Below are positions 48,449-57,649 of a DNA stretch of 64,000 nucleotides, piece after piece. The notes under the pieces are model-generated. The model saw only the letters and a list, made by a program, of their open reading frames with translations. It searched no databases and had not been told where the DNA came from. Position 1 is the stretch's first letter, and every line of letters starts with the position of its first letter. The stretch spans positions 186,001 to 250,000 of the forward strand of contig JAITLR010000007.1 of NCBI GenBank assembly GCA_031277805.1. The letters run 5' to 3'. Origin of the DNA: Comamonas sp. Lineage in GTDB: Bacteria > Pseudomonadota > Gammaproteobacteria > Burkholderiales > Burkholderiaceae_C. Position numbers and translations under genes: made by a program.

Positions 48449-49105
48449 ATGTTTTCGTCCGACCTCTCTTCTGCCTGGCTCGCAGGCTTCACTGTCTGCA
48501 TCTCTCTCATCGTCTCCATCGGGGCACAAAATCTGTACGTGCTGCGCCAGGCCGTGCAGGGCGAGCATGTGCGTGCCTGTGTGACCTGGTGCGTGATCAG
48601 CGACGCAGTGCTGGTGGCGGTTGGCGTGGCAGGCATGTCGCAGATGCTGGAGCAGCGTCCTGGCCTGGCTCACTATCTGACGCTGGGCGGGGCAGTGTTT
48701 CTGCTGGCTTACGGTTTGTTTGCGCTGCGCCGCATGTGGCTGGCGCCTGATGCCGCCTTGCATGCGGACGAGCGTGCAGACAGGCGCAGCCTGGCACCAC
48801 GCAGCCTGATGAGCGTGATGGCCGCTCTGGCCGCGATCACCTTGCTCAATCCCCATGTCTATCTGGATACCGTGCTTTTGATGGGCTCCATCGGAGCGCA
48901 GCAGCAGGGCGTGAGTCGCTGGACCTATGTGATGGGTGCGGCCAGTGCCAGCCTCAGCTGGTTTGTGTTGCTGGCATTGGCAGGTCAGCGCATGAAAGGC
49001 ATTTTTGCCAATCCCAAGGCCTGGCGTGTGATGGATGGCATCACGGGCGTGATGATGCTGGCGCTGGCCTGGTGGGTTGCCAGCGGTGTGGTGCAAATGG
49101 ATTGA
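48449..49105 (+). CDS. LysE/ArgO-family amino-acid exporter
   Basis: ISLIVSIGAQNLYVLRQAVQGEHV...TLLNPHVYLDTVLLMGSIGAQ. Confidence 0.93.
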   Translation: MFSSDLSSAWLAGFTVCISLIVSIGAQNLYVLRQAVQGEHVRACVTWCVISDAVLVAVGVAGMSQMLEQRPGLAHYLTLGGAVFLLAYGLFALRRMWLAPDAALHADERADRRSLAPRSLMSVMAALAAITLLNPHVYLDTVLLMGSIGAQQQGVSRWTYVMGAASASLSWFVLLALAGQRMKGIFANPKAWRVMDGITGVMMLALAWWVASGVVQMD

Positions 49106-49112
49106 GTGAGCC

Positions 49113-49424
49113 TCAGCCCGCGCCGCTCGGGCTGATTTCTTCGAGCACTTCCAGAACTTCGATCAGATTCCAGCTGTTGCACTCGATACGATACAGCGCT
49201 GTCTTGCCGGTCTTCGTGCTCTGGCCCTCGACGGCCACCACGGTTTTGCCTTGAAGGCGAGCATTGCCCAGGGGGCGAATCTTGTCGTAGTTGTACTGTT
49301 CGGCCCGGTCCCCTCGAAACGAGATGCTGATCTGGCTCAGCCGCGGGAAGTAGTCCTTGGCGTATTTCTCTAGCGTGCGCTCCGCGATAAGCATGGCCAT
49401 CTCGGGCGTGGTGGCAGCAGTCAT
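49113..49424 (-). CDS. Hypothetical protein
   Basis: Intact ORF MTAATTPEMAMLIAERTLEKYAKDYFPRLSQISISF..., in gap between genes. Confidence 0.6.
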   Translation of the reverse strand: MTAATTPEMAMLIAERTLEKYAKDYFPRLSQISISFRGDRAEQYNYDKIRPLGNARLQGKTVVAVEGQSTKTGKTALYRIECNSWNLIEVLEVLEEISPSGAG

Positions 49425-49473
49425 TGGCAACTCCGTGAGTCAATTGTGACTGAATTGTTGCATTTTGTTTCTT

Positions 49474-49974
49474 TCAAGGCCAGCCCTGTGAGTCCTGTAC
49501 TTTCGTGTGGACCGGAATCTGCAGCCCGGTCTTGATGCGCTCCAGCGCAATCGACGAGCTGTAGCGGCGGATGTTGTCATCGCCCTCGAACAGGCGCCGG
49601 CAGATGGCCTGGTACTCATCCATGTCGGCAGCCGTGACGATGAGGATGTAGTCCGTCTCTCCCGTCACATACAGGCATTGCTGCACCGCTGCCTCGGCTG
49701 CAATGCGGGCGCGGAAATCACGGGATAGGTCTGGCCTGTCATTGACCAGATGCACATTGATCACGGCGGTCAGGGCGCGGCCCGCGCGCACGGGGTCCAG
49801 CACTGCCACATTGGCAGCGATCACACCGGTTTCCTGTAGCCGCTTGATGCGGCGCTGTACGGCGGGCGCCGAGAGATTGACCTGCTCGGCAATCAGGCGC
49901 TGAGGCATGAGGTTGTCGCGCTGCAGCAGCGCAAGAATGGCGCGGTCAAAGACGTCGAGATCGGCGGCGGGCAT
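49474..49974 (-). CDS. Lrp/AsnC-family regulator
   Basis: DVFDRAILALLQRDNLMPQRLIAEQVNLSAPAVQRRIKRLQETGVI; RAM-like C-terminus. Confidence 0.93.
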   Translation of the reverse strand: MPAADLDVFDRAILALLQRDNLMPQRLIAEQVNLSAPAVQRRIKRLQETGVIAANVAVLDPVRAGRALTAVINVHLVNDRPDLSRDFRARIAAEAAVQQCLYVTGETDYILIVTAADMDEYQAICRRLFEGDDNIRRYSSSIALERIKTGLQIPVHTKVQDSQGWP

Positions 49975-50062
49975 GGTTTGGGTGGCGAAGAGAGTGAAAC
50001 TTGCAGATTCCTGCTCGAAAACGAGTGAATTCCGCAGGTACCATGCAATATCTTAGGCGCCT

Positions 50063-50962
50063 ATGTCAAAGAACAGTTGGAATCATTGGTGGCCGGTACT
50101 GGCCGTATTGGGATCGGTCACGGCCCTGGGGGTGGGAACTTCGCTGGCCAAGCAGCTGTTTCCTTTGATAGGGGCACAGGGCACATCCGCACTGCGTGTG
50201 GGCTTTGCCGCGCTGATCCTAGTGTGTATCTGGCGGCCCTGGCGCTGGCCCTTGAATCGGCAGCAGGCACTGTCGCTGCTGGTCTTCGGCGGTGCGCTGG
50301 GCGGCATGAACCTGATGTTCTACATGGCGCTGCGCGATATTCCATTTGGTCTGGCGGTGGCCATCGAATTTTCGGGACCGTTGGCCGTGGCGATCTATTA
50401 CTCGCGCCGTGCCGTGGATTTCGTCTGGCTGGCGCTGGCTGTGCTGGGCCTGGCGATGATTTTGCCGCTGGGAGGCAATAGCTCGGCCATGCACCTGTCA
50501 CCTGTGGGCATAGGCTGCGCCATCGGCGCGGCCGTCTGCTGGGCCTCATATATCGTGCTGGGCCGCAGACTCAGCCATATCCCCAGCGGACAGGCCGTGT
50601 CGCTAGGGCTGCTCTGCGCAGCGCTGGTGGTTGTGCCCTTTGGCGTGGCGGAGGCCGGCGCCAAGCTGTTGACACCTTCCATTTTGCTGTTCGGGCTGAT
50701 GGTCGCAGCCATATCGAGTGCCTTGCCTTATTCGCTGGAAATGCTTGCGCTGCGCCGTCTGCCGCCTGCCACCTTCGGCATTGCGCTGGCGACCGAGCCC
50801 GCCATCGCCGCGTTGATGGGCATGCTCTTGCTGAGCGAGCATTTGACGCTGACGCAATGGACTGCCATTGCCTGCATCATGGCGGCGGCCATGGGCAGTG
50901 CGATGACCCGTCCAGGTGCCAAGGCACATGCTCCGGATGCTTCTGCTGCAGCACAGAGCTGA
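50063..50962 (+). CDS. EamA/RhtA-type DMT transporter
   Basis: About 10 hydrophobic segments; GGMNLMFYMALRDIPFGLAVAIEFSGPLAVA and SSALPYSLEMLALRRLPPATFGI are RhtA-like. Confidence 0.9.
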   Translation: MSKNSWNHWWPVLAVLGSVTALGVGTSLAKQLFPLIGAQGTSALRVGFAALILVCIWRPWRWPLNRQQALSLLVFGGALGGMNLMFYMALRDIPFGLAVAIEFSGPLAVAIYYSRRAVDFVWLALAVLGLAMILPLGGNSSAMHLSPVGIGCAIGAAVCWASYIVLGRRLSHIPSGQAVSLGLLCAALVVVPFGVAEAGAKLLTPSILLFGLMVAAISSALPYSLEMLALRRLPPATFGIALATEPAIAALMGMLLLSEHLTLTQWTAIACIMAAAMGSAMTRPGAKAHAPDASAAAQS

Positions 50963-51429
50963 ACAATCTGCTATCGAAACCGAGGCTGCTGGCCCTGATC
51001 TGTCCAGGGTTTCCCTATTTTTTTCTAGTGAAAAACCCTTGACGTCAGCGCTTGAAGCTCTTTTTTCAGGAGTCGAGGCGAGAAGAGCCTTGCCTGATTC
51101 AGCGCCTTTGTGATGCCTTCCAAGATCCTGAGCAACAGCGCTTTGGCAGCAAGTATTTGCTCATCCGCATCTGCATGCTGGCAGACGAATGCGCGCAGAT
51201 TGCACAGAGTTTTGCCGCACCGGTCCAGAGATCCCGATAGGGGGCGGATACATGATTTTTTCAACCCGGAGATGACGCTCCGGGTCATCACGGCAACCGC
51301 ATACCTGTAGGACGGCCGAGATGTTCAAATCAGGAGCAAGGTGCTACAACGACCTCACACGGTAACGAATGCCTTGCAACTTTGCGGCACTTTGCGCCCT
51401 TGGCTTCGGGTGTCGCCATGGGAGGTCGT

Positions 51430-53352
51430 ATGGATGTCATCAGCAACTCCGCAGCGCGCTATGTTCGTCTGCGTGAAGAGGAAATGTCGCTGGACGAGTA
51501 TCTGGCACTGTGCCAGCGGGATCCCATGGCTTATGCCAGTGCTTCCCAGCGCATGCTGAGCGTCATTGGCGAGCCGGAGATGGTCGATACACGCAACGAC
51601 CCCTACCTGTCCCGTTTGTTCGCCAACAAGGTCATCCGCCGCTATCCGGCGTTCTCCGAGTTCTATGGCATGGAAGATGCCATAGAGCAGGTGGTGAGCT
51701 TCTTCCGCCATGCCGCGCAAGGGCTGGAAGAGCGTAAACAGATCCTCTATCTGCTGGGCCCCGTGGGCGGCGGCAAATCCTCGATCGCCGAGCGCCTCAA
51801 ATACCTGATGCAGAAGGCACCGTTCTATGCCCTCAAGGGTTCGCCCGTGAACGAGTCGCCGCTGGGGCTGTTTGATCCGGTGGAGGACGGCCCGGTGCTG
51901 GAAGAGGAGTTCGGCATTCCGCGCCGCAGCCTGCAGCACATTCTTTCGCCCTGGGCCGTGAAGCGGCTCGAAGAATTTGGCGGCGACATTCGCCAGTTCC
52001 GCGTGGTCAAACGCTACCCCAGCATCCTCAAGCAGATCGGTATTGCCAAGACCGAGCCGGGTGACGAAAACAACCAGGACATTTCCAGTCTGGTAGGCAA
52101 GGTAGACATCCGCAAGCTCGAGAATTTTGCCCAGGACGATACCGACGCCTACAGCTACTCGGGTGGCCTGTGCCTGGCCAACCAGGGCTTGCTGGAATTC
52201 GTCGAAATGTTCAAGGCGCCCATCAAGGTGCTGCATCCCCTGCTGACGGCAACCCAGGAAGGCAACTACAAGGGAACGGAAGGTTTTGGTGCGATCCCCT
52301 TCGACGGCCTGGTATTGGCCCACAGCAATGAGAGCGAGTGGAAGGCGTTCCGCAACAACAAGAACAACGAGGCTTTTCTCGACCGTATCTATATCGTCAA
52401 GGTGCCTTACTGCCTGCGTGTGAGCGAGGAAGTGAAGATCTACGAAAAGCTGATTCGCGAGTCCTCGCTGGCCCATGCCGTGTGCGCTCCGGGCACGCTC
52501 AAGATGATGGCCCAGTTCTCGGTGCTTACACGTCTGAAGGAACCTGAGAACTCCAGCATCTTCAGCAAGATGCAGGTCTATGACGGCGAAAGCCTCAAGG
52601 ACACCGATCCGCGTGCCAAGAGCTACCAGGAGTACCGCGACTATGCGGGTGTGGACGAAGGCATGGAGGGCATTTCCACGCGCTTCGCCTTCAAGATTCT
52701 GGCCAAGGTCTTCAACTACGACAGCACCGAGGTGGCGGCCAACCCCGTACACCTGATGTATGTGCTGGAGCGGCAGATCGAGCGCGAGCAGTTTCCGGCC
52801 GAACTGGAGACCAAGTACACCGGCTATATCAAGGAATATCTGTCACAGCGCTATGCCGAATTCATCGGCAAGGAAATCCAGACCGCCTACCTGGAAAGCT
52901 ATAGCGAGTACGGGCAGAACATTTTTGATCGCTACGTCACCTATGCCGACTACTGGATCCAGGATAGCGAGTATCGGGACACGGATACTGGTGAGGTCTT
53001 CGACCGCAATGCACTGAACGCCGAGCTGGAAAAGGTCGAAAAACCTGCAGGCATTGCCAACCCCAAGGACTTCCGCAACGAGATTGTCAACTTCGTGTTG
53101 CGGGCCCGGGCCAACAACCAGGGCAAGAACCCCAGCTGGACCAGCTACGAGAAGCTGCGCGTGGTGATCGAGAAAAAGATGTTCTCCAATACCGAGGAGT
53201 TGCTGCCCGTCATCAGCTTCAACGCCAAGGCCAGCGCCGAGGATGCGCGCAAGCACGAAGACTTTGTGACCCGTATGGAGGCCAAGGGCTACACGCCCAA
53301 GCAGGTGCGGCTGCTGTGCGAATGGTATCTGCGTGTGCGCAAGAGCAGCTGA
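51430..53352 (+). CDS. prkA: PrkA-type serine protein kinase
   Basis: LYLLGPVGGGKSSIAERLKYLMQKAPFYALKGSPVNESPLGLF...NRGLLEF-like VEMFKAPIKVLHPLL region. Followed by yeaH and spoVR. Confidence 0.95.
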   Translation: MDVISNSAARYVRLREEEMSLDEYLALCQRDPMAYASASQRMLSVIGEPEMVDTRNDPYLSRLFANKVIRRYPAFSEFYGMEDAIEQVVSFFRHAAQGLEERKQILYLLGPVGGGKSSIAERLKYLMQKAPFYALKGSPVNESPLGLFDPVEDGPVLEEEFGIPRRSLQHILSPWAVKRLEEFGGDIRQFRVVKRYPSILKQIGIAKTEPGDENNQDISSLVGKVDIRKLENFAQDDTDAYSYSGGLCLANQGLLEFVEMFKAPIKVLHPLLTATQEGNYKGTEGFGAIPFDGLVLAHSNESEWKAFRNNKNNEAFLDRIYIVKVPYCLRVSEEVKIYEKLIRESSLAHAVCAPGTLKMMAQFSVLTRLKEPENSSIFSKMQVYDGESLKDTDPRAKSYQEYRDYAGVDEGMEGISTRFAFKILAKVFNYDSTEVAANPVHLMYVLERQIEREQFPAELETKYTGYIKEYLSQRYAEFIGKEIQTAYLESYSEYGQNIFDRYVTYADYWIQDSEYRDTDTGEVFDRNALNAELEKVEKPAGIANPKDFRNEIVNFVLRARANNQGKNPSWTSYEKLRVVIEKKMFSNTEELLPVISFNAKASAEDARKHEDFVTRMEAKGYTPKQVRLLCEWYLRVRKSS

Positions 53353-53426
53353 CGAAAGCACCAGTGGCTGCGTACAGCAGCCACTGGCGGGAAGTTGGAA
53401 AACAGCCCCTGAAGATGGGAGCATAG

Positions 53427-54698
53427 ATGACACTGCATATCATCGACCGCAGGCTCGCAGGCAAGAACAAATCGGTGGGCAACCGCGAGCGATTTGTGCG
53501 GCGTTACAAGGCGCAGATCGCGGAAGCGGTGCGAAAAGCCGTGTCCTCGCGGGACATCCGGCATATCGATCAGGCCGAAAACATCACGATTCCTAAAAAA
53601 GACATTCAGGAGCCTGTGTTCAGGCATGGGCAGGGTGGCATCCGCGATGTGGTGCTGCCCGGCAATCGTGACCATGTGCGGGGCGACCGGATAGCGCGGC
53701 CACAAGGCGGCAGCGGTGCAGGGGGAGGATCGCAGGCCAGTGATAGCGGGGAGAGCCAGGACGACTTCACCTTCACCCTGACCAAGGAAGAGTTCATGGA
53801 ACTCTTTTTTGAAGATCTGGCGCTGCCGCGCCTGCTGCGCAACCACATCGGCAACACGCTCCAATACAAGACAAGGCGTGCGGGCTACAGCCATGATGGC
53901 ACGCCCAACAATCTGGCGGTGGTGCGCACCATGCGCGGGGCGCTGGGACGGCGCATTGCTCTGAGCAAGGCACCGAATCGGGAGTTACGTGAGCTGGAGG
54001 CCGAGCTGGAATCCCTGCTGGCGCAGGACGACGGTACGAGTGAAGCCATCGCCGAGTTGCAGCGCCAGATCGAGGCGCTGCAGGAGCGTATCCGGCGTGT
54101 ACCGTTTCTGGAGCCGCTGGATCTGCGATTTCGCAATCGTGCCAAGGTACCCGTGCCCAGCAGCCAGGCCGTGATGTTCTGCGTGATGGATGTCTCCGGC
54201 TCTATGGATCAGGAGCGCAAGGACTTGGCCAAGCGGTTCTTCATTTTGCTGTACCTGTTTCTGACCAGGCATTACGAGAAGATCGAGATTGTCTTCATCC
54301 GCCACCATACCCAGGCGGCCGAAGTCAGCGAGGATGAGTTCTTTCACTCCACTGAAAGCGGCGGCACGGTGGTCAGCAGTGCGTTGGTGCTGCTCGACCA
54401 GATCATCCGGGCACGCTATCCGGTCCATGATTGGAACATCTACGTGGCACAGGCCAGCGATGGTGACAACTTCAGTGACGACGGTGGCAAGTGCCGAGCC
54501 TTGCTGGCAGAAAAGATATTGCCGCTGGTGCGCTATTACGCCTATCTGCAGGTAGTGCAGGAAGAGCAGAATCTCTGGGAGGAATACACCCGCCTGCAGG
54601 CAGATTTCGCGCATTTTGCGATGCGCAAGGTCTCCGATGCGAGCGAGATTTATCCGGTCTTTCGTGATCTTTTCAAGAAAGATGGGGTCTCCATATGA
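53427..54698 (+). CDS. yeaH: YeaH/YhbH family (DUF444) protein
   Basis: MTLHIIDRRLAGKNKSVGNRERFVRRYK; VWA-like MFCVMDVSGSMDQERKDLAKRFFILLYLFL. Confidence 0.94.
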   Translation: MTLHIIDRRLAGKNKSVGNRERFVRRYKAQIAEAVRKAVSSRDIRHIDQAENITIPKKDIQEPVFRHGQGGIRDVVLPGNRDHVRGDRIARPQGGSGAGGGSQASDSGESQDDFTFTLTKEEFMELFFEDLALPRLLRNHIGNTLQYKTRRAGYSHDGTPNNLAVVRTMRGALGRRIALSKAPNRELRELEAELESLLAQDDGTSEAIAELQRQIEALQERIRRVPFLEPLDLRFRNRAKVPVPSSQAVMFCVMDVSGSMDQERKDLAKRFFILLYLFLTRHYEKIEIVFIRHHTQAAEVSEDEFFHSTESGGTVVSSALVLLDQIIRARYPVHDWNIYVAQASDGDNFSDDGGKCRALLAEKILPLVRYYAYLQVVQEEQNLWEEYTRLQADFAHFAMRKVSDASEIYPVFRDLFKKDGVSI

Positions 54699-56320
54699 AC
54701 CTCAATCTCTACCCGGCGCTTGACCTCAGCGGTACGCGAAAATCCGGAAACCACGGAGCCCAGGGCGAGCGTCCGCGAGATGTGCCTCAAGCGCCTTTGC
54801 GGGCGATGAAAAGGCCTGCCAGCCCGCTGCCCGACCCCAGTGACTGGACCTTCGAGCTGATCGAGCAATATCACGCGGCGATTGCTGCCACGGCCGAACG
54901 CTACGGCCTCGATACCTATCCGAATCAGCTGGAGATCATCACGGCCGAGCAGATGATGGATGCCTATGCCAGTGTGGGCATGCCCGTCAATTATCGGCAC
55001 TGGAGCTATGGCAAGGAGTTTCTGGCCACGGAGCGCCGCTACCGGCGCGGTCACATGGGCCTGGCCTACGAGATCGTCATCAATGCCAATCCCTGCATCA
55101 GCTATCTGATGGAGGAAAACAGCACGGCCATGCAGGCCCTGGTGATTGCACATGCGGCCTATGGGCACAACAGCTTTTTCAAGAACAACTATCTGTTTCG
55201 CATGTGGTCCGACTCGGGCAGCATCATCGACTATCTGGTCTATGCGCGCGACTATGTGGCGCAGTGCGAGGAGCGCTACGGCCTGGATACGGTGGAGCAA
55301 CTGCTGGATTCCTGCCACGCGCTGTCGAACTTCGGTGTGGACCGCTATTGCCGTCCATCGCATAAAAGCCTGGCGCGCGAGCGGGCAGAGCGTGAGGAGC
55401 GTGAAGCCTATGTGCAGCAACAGGTCAACGTGCTCTGGCGCACCTTGCCGACGCGCAAGGACAAGGACAGCACCACTCATGGCAGCGAGCGCTTTCCCAA
55501 GGAGCCCGAGGAGAACATCCTCTATTTCATCGAGAAGAATGCACCGCTGCTTGAGCCCTGGCAGCGCGAGCTGGTGCGCATTGTGCGCAAGATTGCCCAG
55601 TACTTCTATCCTCAGCGCCAGACCCAGGTGATGAATGAGGGCTGGGCCACGTTCTGGCATTACACCTTGCTCAACACCATGTATGACGAGGGCTGGCTGA
55701 CCGATGGTGTGATGATTGAATGGCTGTCCTCTCACACCAATGTGATCTTTCAGCCGCCGGCCGGACACCGTGCTTTCAGCGGCATCAATCCCTATGCACT
55801 GGGCTTTGCCATGTACAGGGATATTCGCCGCATCTGCGAGCACCCGACCGAAGAAGACCGGCGCTGGTTCCCCGATATCGCGGGCACTCCCTGGCTGCCG
55901 ACGCTGCACCACGCCATGCGCAATTACAAGGACGAGAGTTTTGTGGGGCAGTATCTGAGTCCGCAGCTGATGCGCGATATGCGCTTGTTCGCACTGCATG
56001 ATGACCCTGACGAGCGTGAGGTGCTGGTCAGCGCCATTCATGACGAAGATGGCTATCGCGCGCTGCGTCAGCTTCTTTCGCAGCAATACGACCTGGGTAC
56101 ACGCGAGCCCAATATCCAGGTCTGGAATGTGAATCTGCGCGGTGACCGTTGTCTGACACTGCGCCACACCCAGTACCAGGGCAGGCCGCTGGCCGATGAT
56201 GCAGAGGAGGTGCTCAAGCACGCGGCGCGTCTCTGGGGTTTTGGCGTGCAGCTGGAAACCGTCAACGGCGATGGAGAGGCGCCCTTGTTGCTGCAATCGG
56301 TGCCGGCGCCATCCAGTTGA
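54695..56320 (+). CDS. SpoVR family protein
   Basis: MPVNYRHWSYGKEFLATERRYRRGHMGLAYEIVINANPCISYLMEENS...VMNEGWATFWHY. ATGA overlap with yeaH. Confidence 0.95.
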   Translation: MNLNLYPALDLSGTRKSGNHGAQGERPRDVPQAPLRAMKRPASPLPDPSDWTFELIEQYHAAIAATAERYGLDTYPNQLEIITAEQMMDAYASVGMPVNYRHWSYGKEFLATERRYRRGHMGLAYEIVINANPCISYLMEENSTAMQALVIAHAAYGHNSFFKNNYLFRMWSDSGSIIDYLVYARDYVAQCEERYGLDTVEQLLDSCHALSNFGVDRYCRPSHKSLARERAEREEREAYVQQQVNVLWRTLPTRKDKDSTTHGSERFPKEPEENILYFIEKNAPLLEPWQRELVRIVRKIAQYFYPQRQTQVMNEGWATFWHYTLLNTMYDEGWLTDGVMIEWLSSHTNVIFQPPAGHRAFSGINPYALGFAMYRDIRRICEHPTEEDRRWFPDIAGTPWLPTLHHAMRNYKDESFVGQYLSPQLMRDMRLFALHDDPDEREVLVSAIHDEDGYRALRQLLSQQYDLGTREPNIQVWNVNLRGDRCLTLRHTQYQGRPLADDAEEVLKHAARLWGFGVQLETVNGDGEAPLLLQSVPAPSS

Positions 56321-56388
56321 GATTTTTCAATCAAAACTGCATCAATCCCATAGCTGTAAAGCGCTGGAAGCTATCAAATTGAGATAGG
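56321..56388. repeat. Dispersed repeat, copy D
   Basis: CATAGCTGTAAAGCGCTGGAAGCTATCAAATTGAG after spoVR. Confidence 0.45.
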
Positions 56389-56393
56389 TAACA

Positions 56394-56424
56394 AAAAAGC
56401 GCTGCCAGAAGGCAGCGCTTTTTC
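56394..56424. terminator. Bidirectional intrinsic terminator
   Basis: AAAAAGCGCTGCC-AGAA-GGCAGCGCTTTTT between convergent spoVR and metQ. Confidence 0.9.
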
Positions 56425-56441
56425 ATGTGACTTGCGAGTGC

Positions 56442-57224
56442 TTAGAACGCGGGGACGATGGCGCCCTTGTACTTTTCCTGGATGAACTTCTTCACATCGG
56501 GCGTGTGCAGGGCGTTCATCAGCTTGGCGATATCGGCGCCATTGGCGCGGTCCTTGCGGGCCACGACAATATTGGTATAGGGCGAATCCGCGCCTTCGAT
56601 GAACAGCGCATCCTTGGTGGGGTTGAGCTTGGCTTCGATGGCGTAGTTGGTGTTGATCAGTGCCAGATCCACGTCAGCCAGCGCGCGTGGCAGCAGAGGT
56701 GCTTCCAGCTCCTTGAACTTCAGCTTCTTGGGATTCTTGACCACGTCCAACGCTGTAGGGGTCAGGCTCTTGGGGTCCTTGAGCTCGATCAGACCTTGCT
56801 TAGCCAGCAGAATCAGGGCGCGACCGCCATTGGAGGGATCGTTGGGAATGGCGATGGTGGCGCCGTCCTTCAGGTCCTTGATGTTCTTGATCTTGGTGGA
56901 GTAGGCACCGAAGGGCTCCACATGCACCTTGCCGTTGGGCACGGCCACCAGCGAGGTCTTGCGATCCTTGTTGTAGCTGTCCAGATAAGGCTGGTGCTGG
57001 AAGAAGTTGGCGTCGAGCTGCTTGTCTTCCACGGCGGCATTGGGCTGCACGTAGTCGCTGAACTCCTTGACTTCCAGATCGATGCCCTGAGCCTTCAGCG
57101 CAGGCTTGATGTGGTTGAGGATTTCTGCGTGGGGCACGGCAGTTGCGCCCACCTTGAGCACTTCAGCCTGAGCCGACAGGGCCAGAGTGGCAATCGCGAT
57201 AGCAGAGAGAGCTTTCTTCAGCAT
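56442..57224 (-). CDS. metQ: MetQ/NlpA-family ABC transporter substrate-binding protein
   Basis: VGATAVPHAEILNHIKPALKAQGIDLEVKEFSDYVQPNAAVEDKQLDANFFQHQPYLDSYNK. Confidence 0.93.
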   Translation of the reverse strand: MLKKALSAIAIATLALSAQAEVLKVGATAVPHAEILNHIKPALKAQGIDLEVKEFSDYVQPNAAVEDKQLDANFFQHQPYLDSYNKDRKTSLVAVPNGKVHVEPFGAYSTKIKNIKDLKDGATIAIPNDPSNGGRALILLAKQGLIELKDPKSLTPTALDVVKNPKKLKFKELEAPLLPRALADVDLALINTNYAIEAKLNPTKDALFIEGADSPYTNIVVARKDRANGADIAKLMNALHTPDVKKFIQEKYKGAIVPAF

Positions 57225-57387
57225 GGGTTCTGACTTTCTTCAGCAAGTTGCAATAAATTCCTTCGGCCTGAACCCATACAGGGCTCGGTGAAGTAAGGTG
57301 CATAGTCTAGTGCGACTGCAGCACACTCTGCAGGACATTTTTCTTATTTAGTTATAAGAGCGTCGTTTTTTATTCAAAACCTGATTC

Positions 57388-57627
57388 ATGAATCCCGAAA
57401 TGCTCGAGCGCCTGGTTCGCGTGCAAATGCCTTATGGCAAGTACAAAGGTCGTTTGATTGCCGATTTGCCGGGCAATTACCTGAACTGGTTTGCACGCGA
57501 AGGTTTTCCAAAGGGGGAGGTCGGTCAGCTGCTGGCGCTGATGCAGGAGCTTGACCACAACGGCCTGGGAGGGCTGCTGGAGCCACTGCGCAAGGCGGCT
57601 GGCCTGCCACCGTCGTCCAGGGGCTGA
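57388..57627 (+). CDS. DUF3820-like protein
   Basis: MPYGKYKGRLIADLPGNYLNWFAREGFPKGEVGQLLALMQELDHNGL. Confidence 0.85.
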   Translation: MNPEMLERLVRVQMPYGKYKGRLIADLPGNYLNWFAREGFPKGEVGQLLALMQELDHNGLGGLLEPLRKAAGLPPSSRG

Positions 57628-57649
57628 TGCGGCCGTGCTCCTGCAAGGC

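Noticed and set aside
51052-51240. 62-aa ORF upstream of prkA
   Set aside because: No ribosome-binding signal or family resemblance seen; competing overlapping ORFs on both strands.
51355-52752. 465-aa minus-strand ORF opposite prkA
   Set aside because: Antisense artefact of codon bias.
54650-56296. 548-aa minus-strand ORF opposite spoVR
   Set aside because: Antisense artefact; spoVR motifs are unambiguous on the plus strand.
57225-57387. Possible SAM riboswitch upstream of metQ
   Set aside because: No recognisable SAM-riboswitch core elements in the leader.
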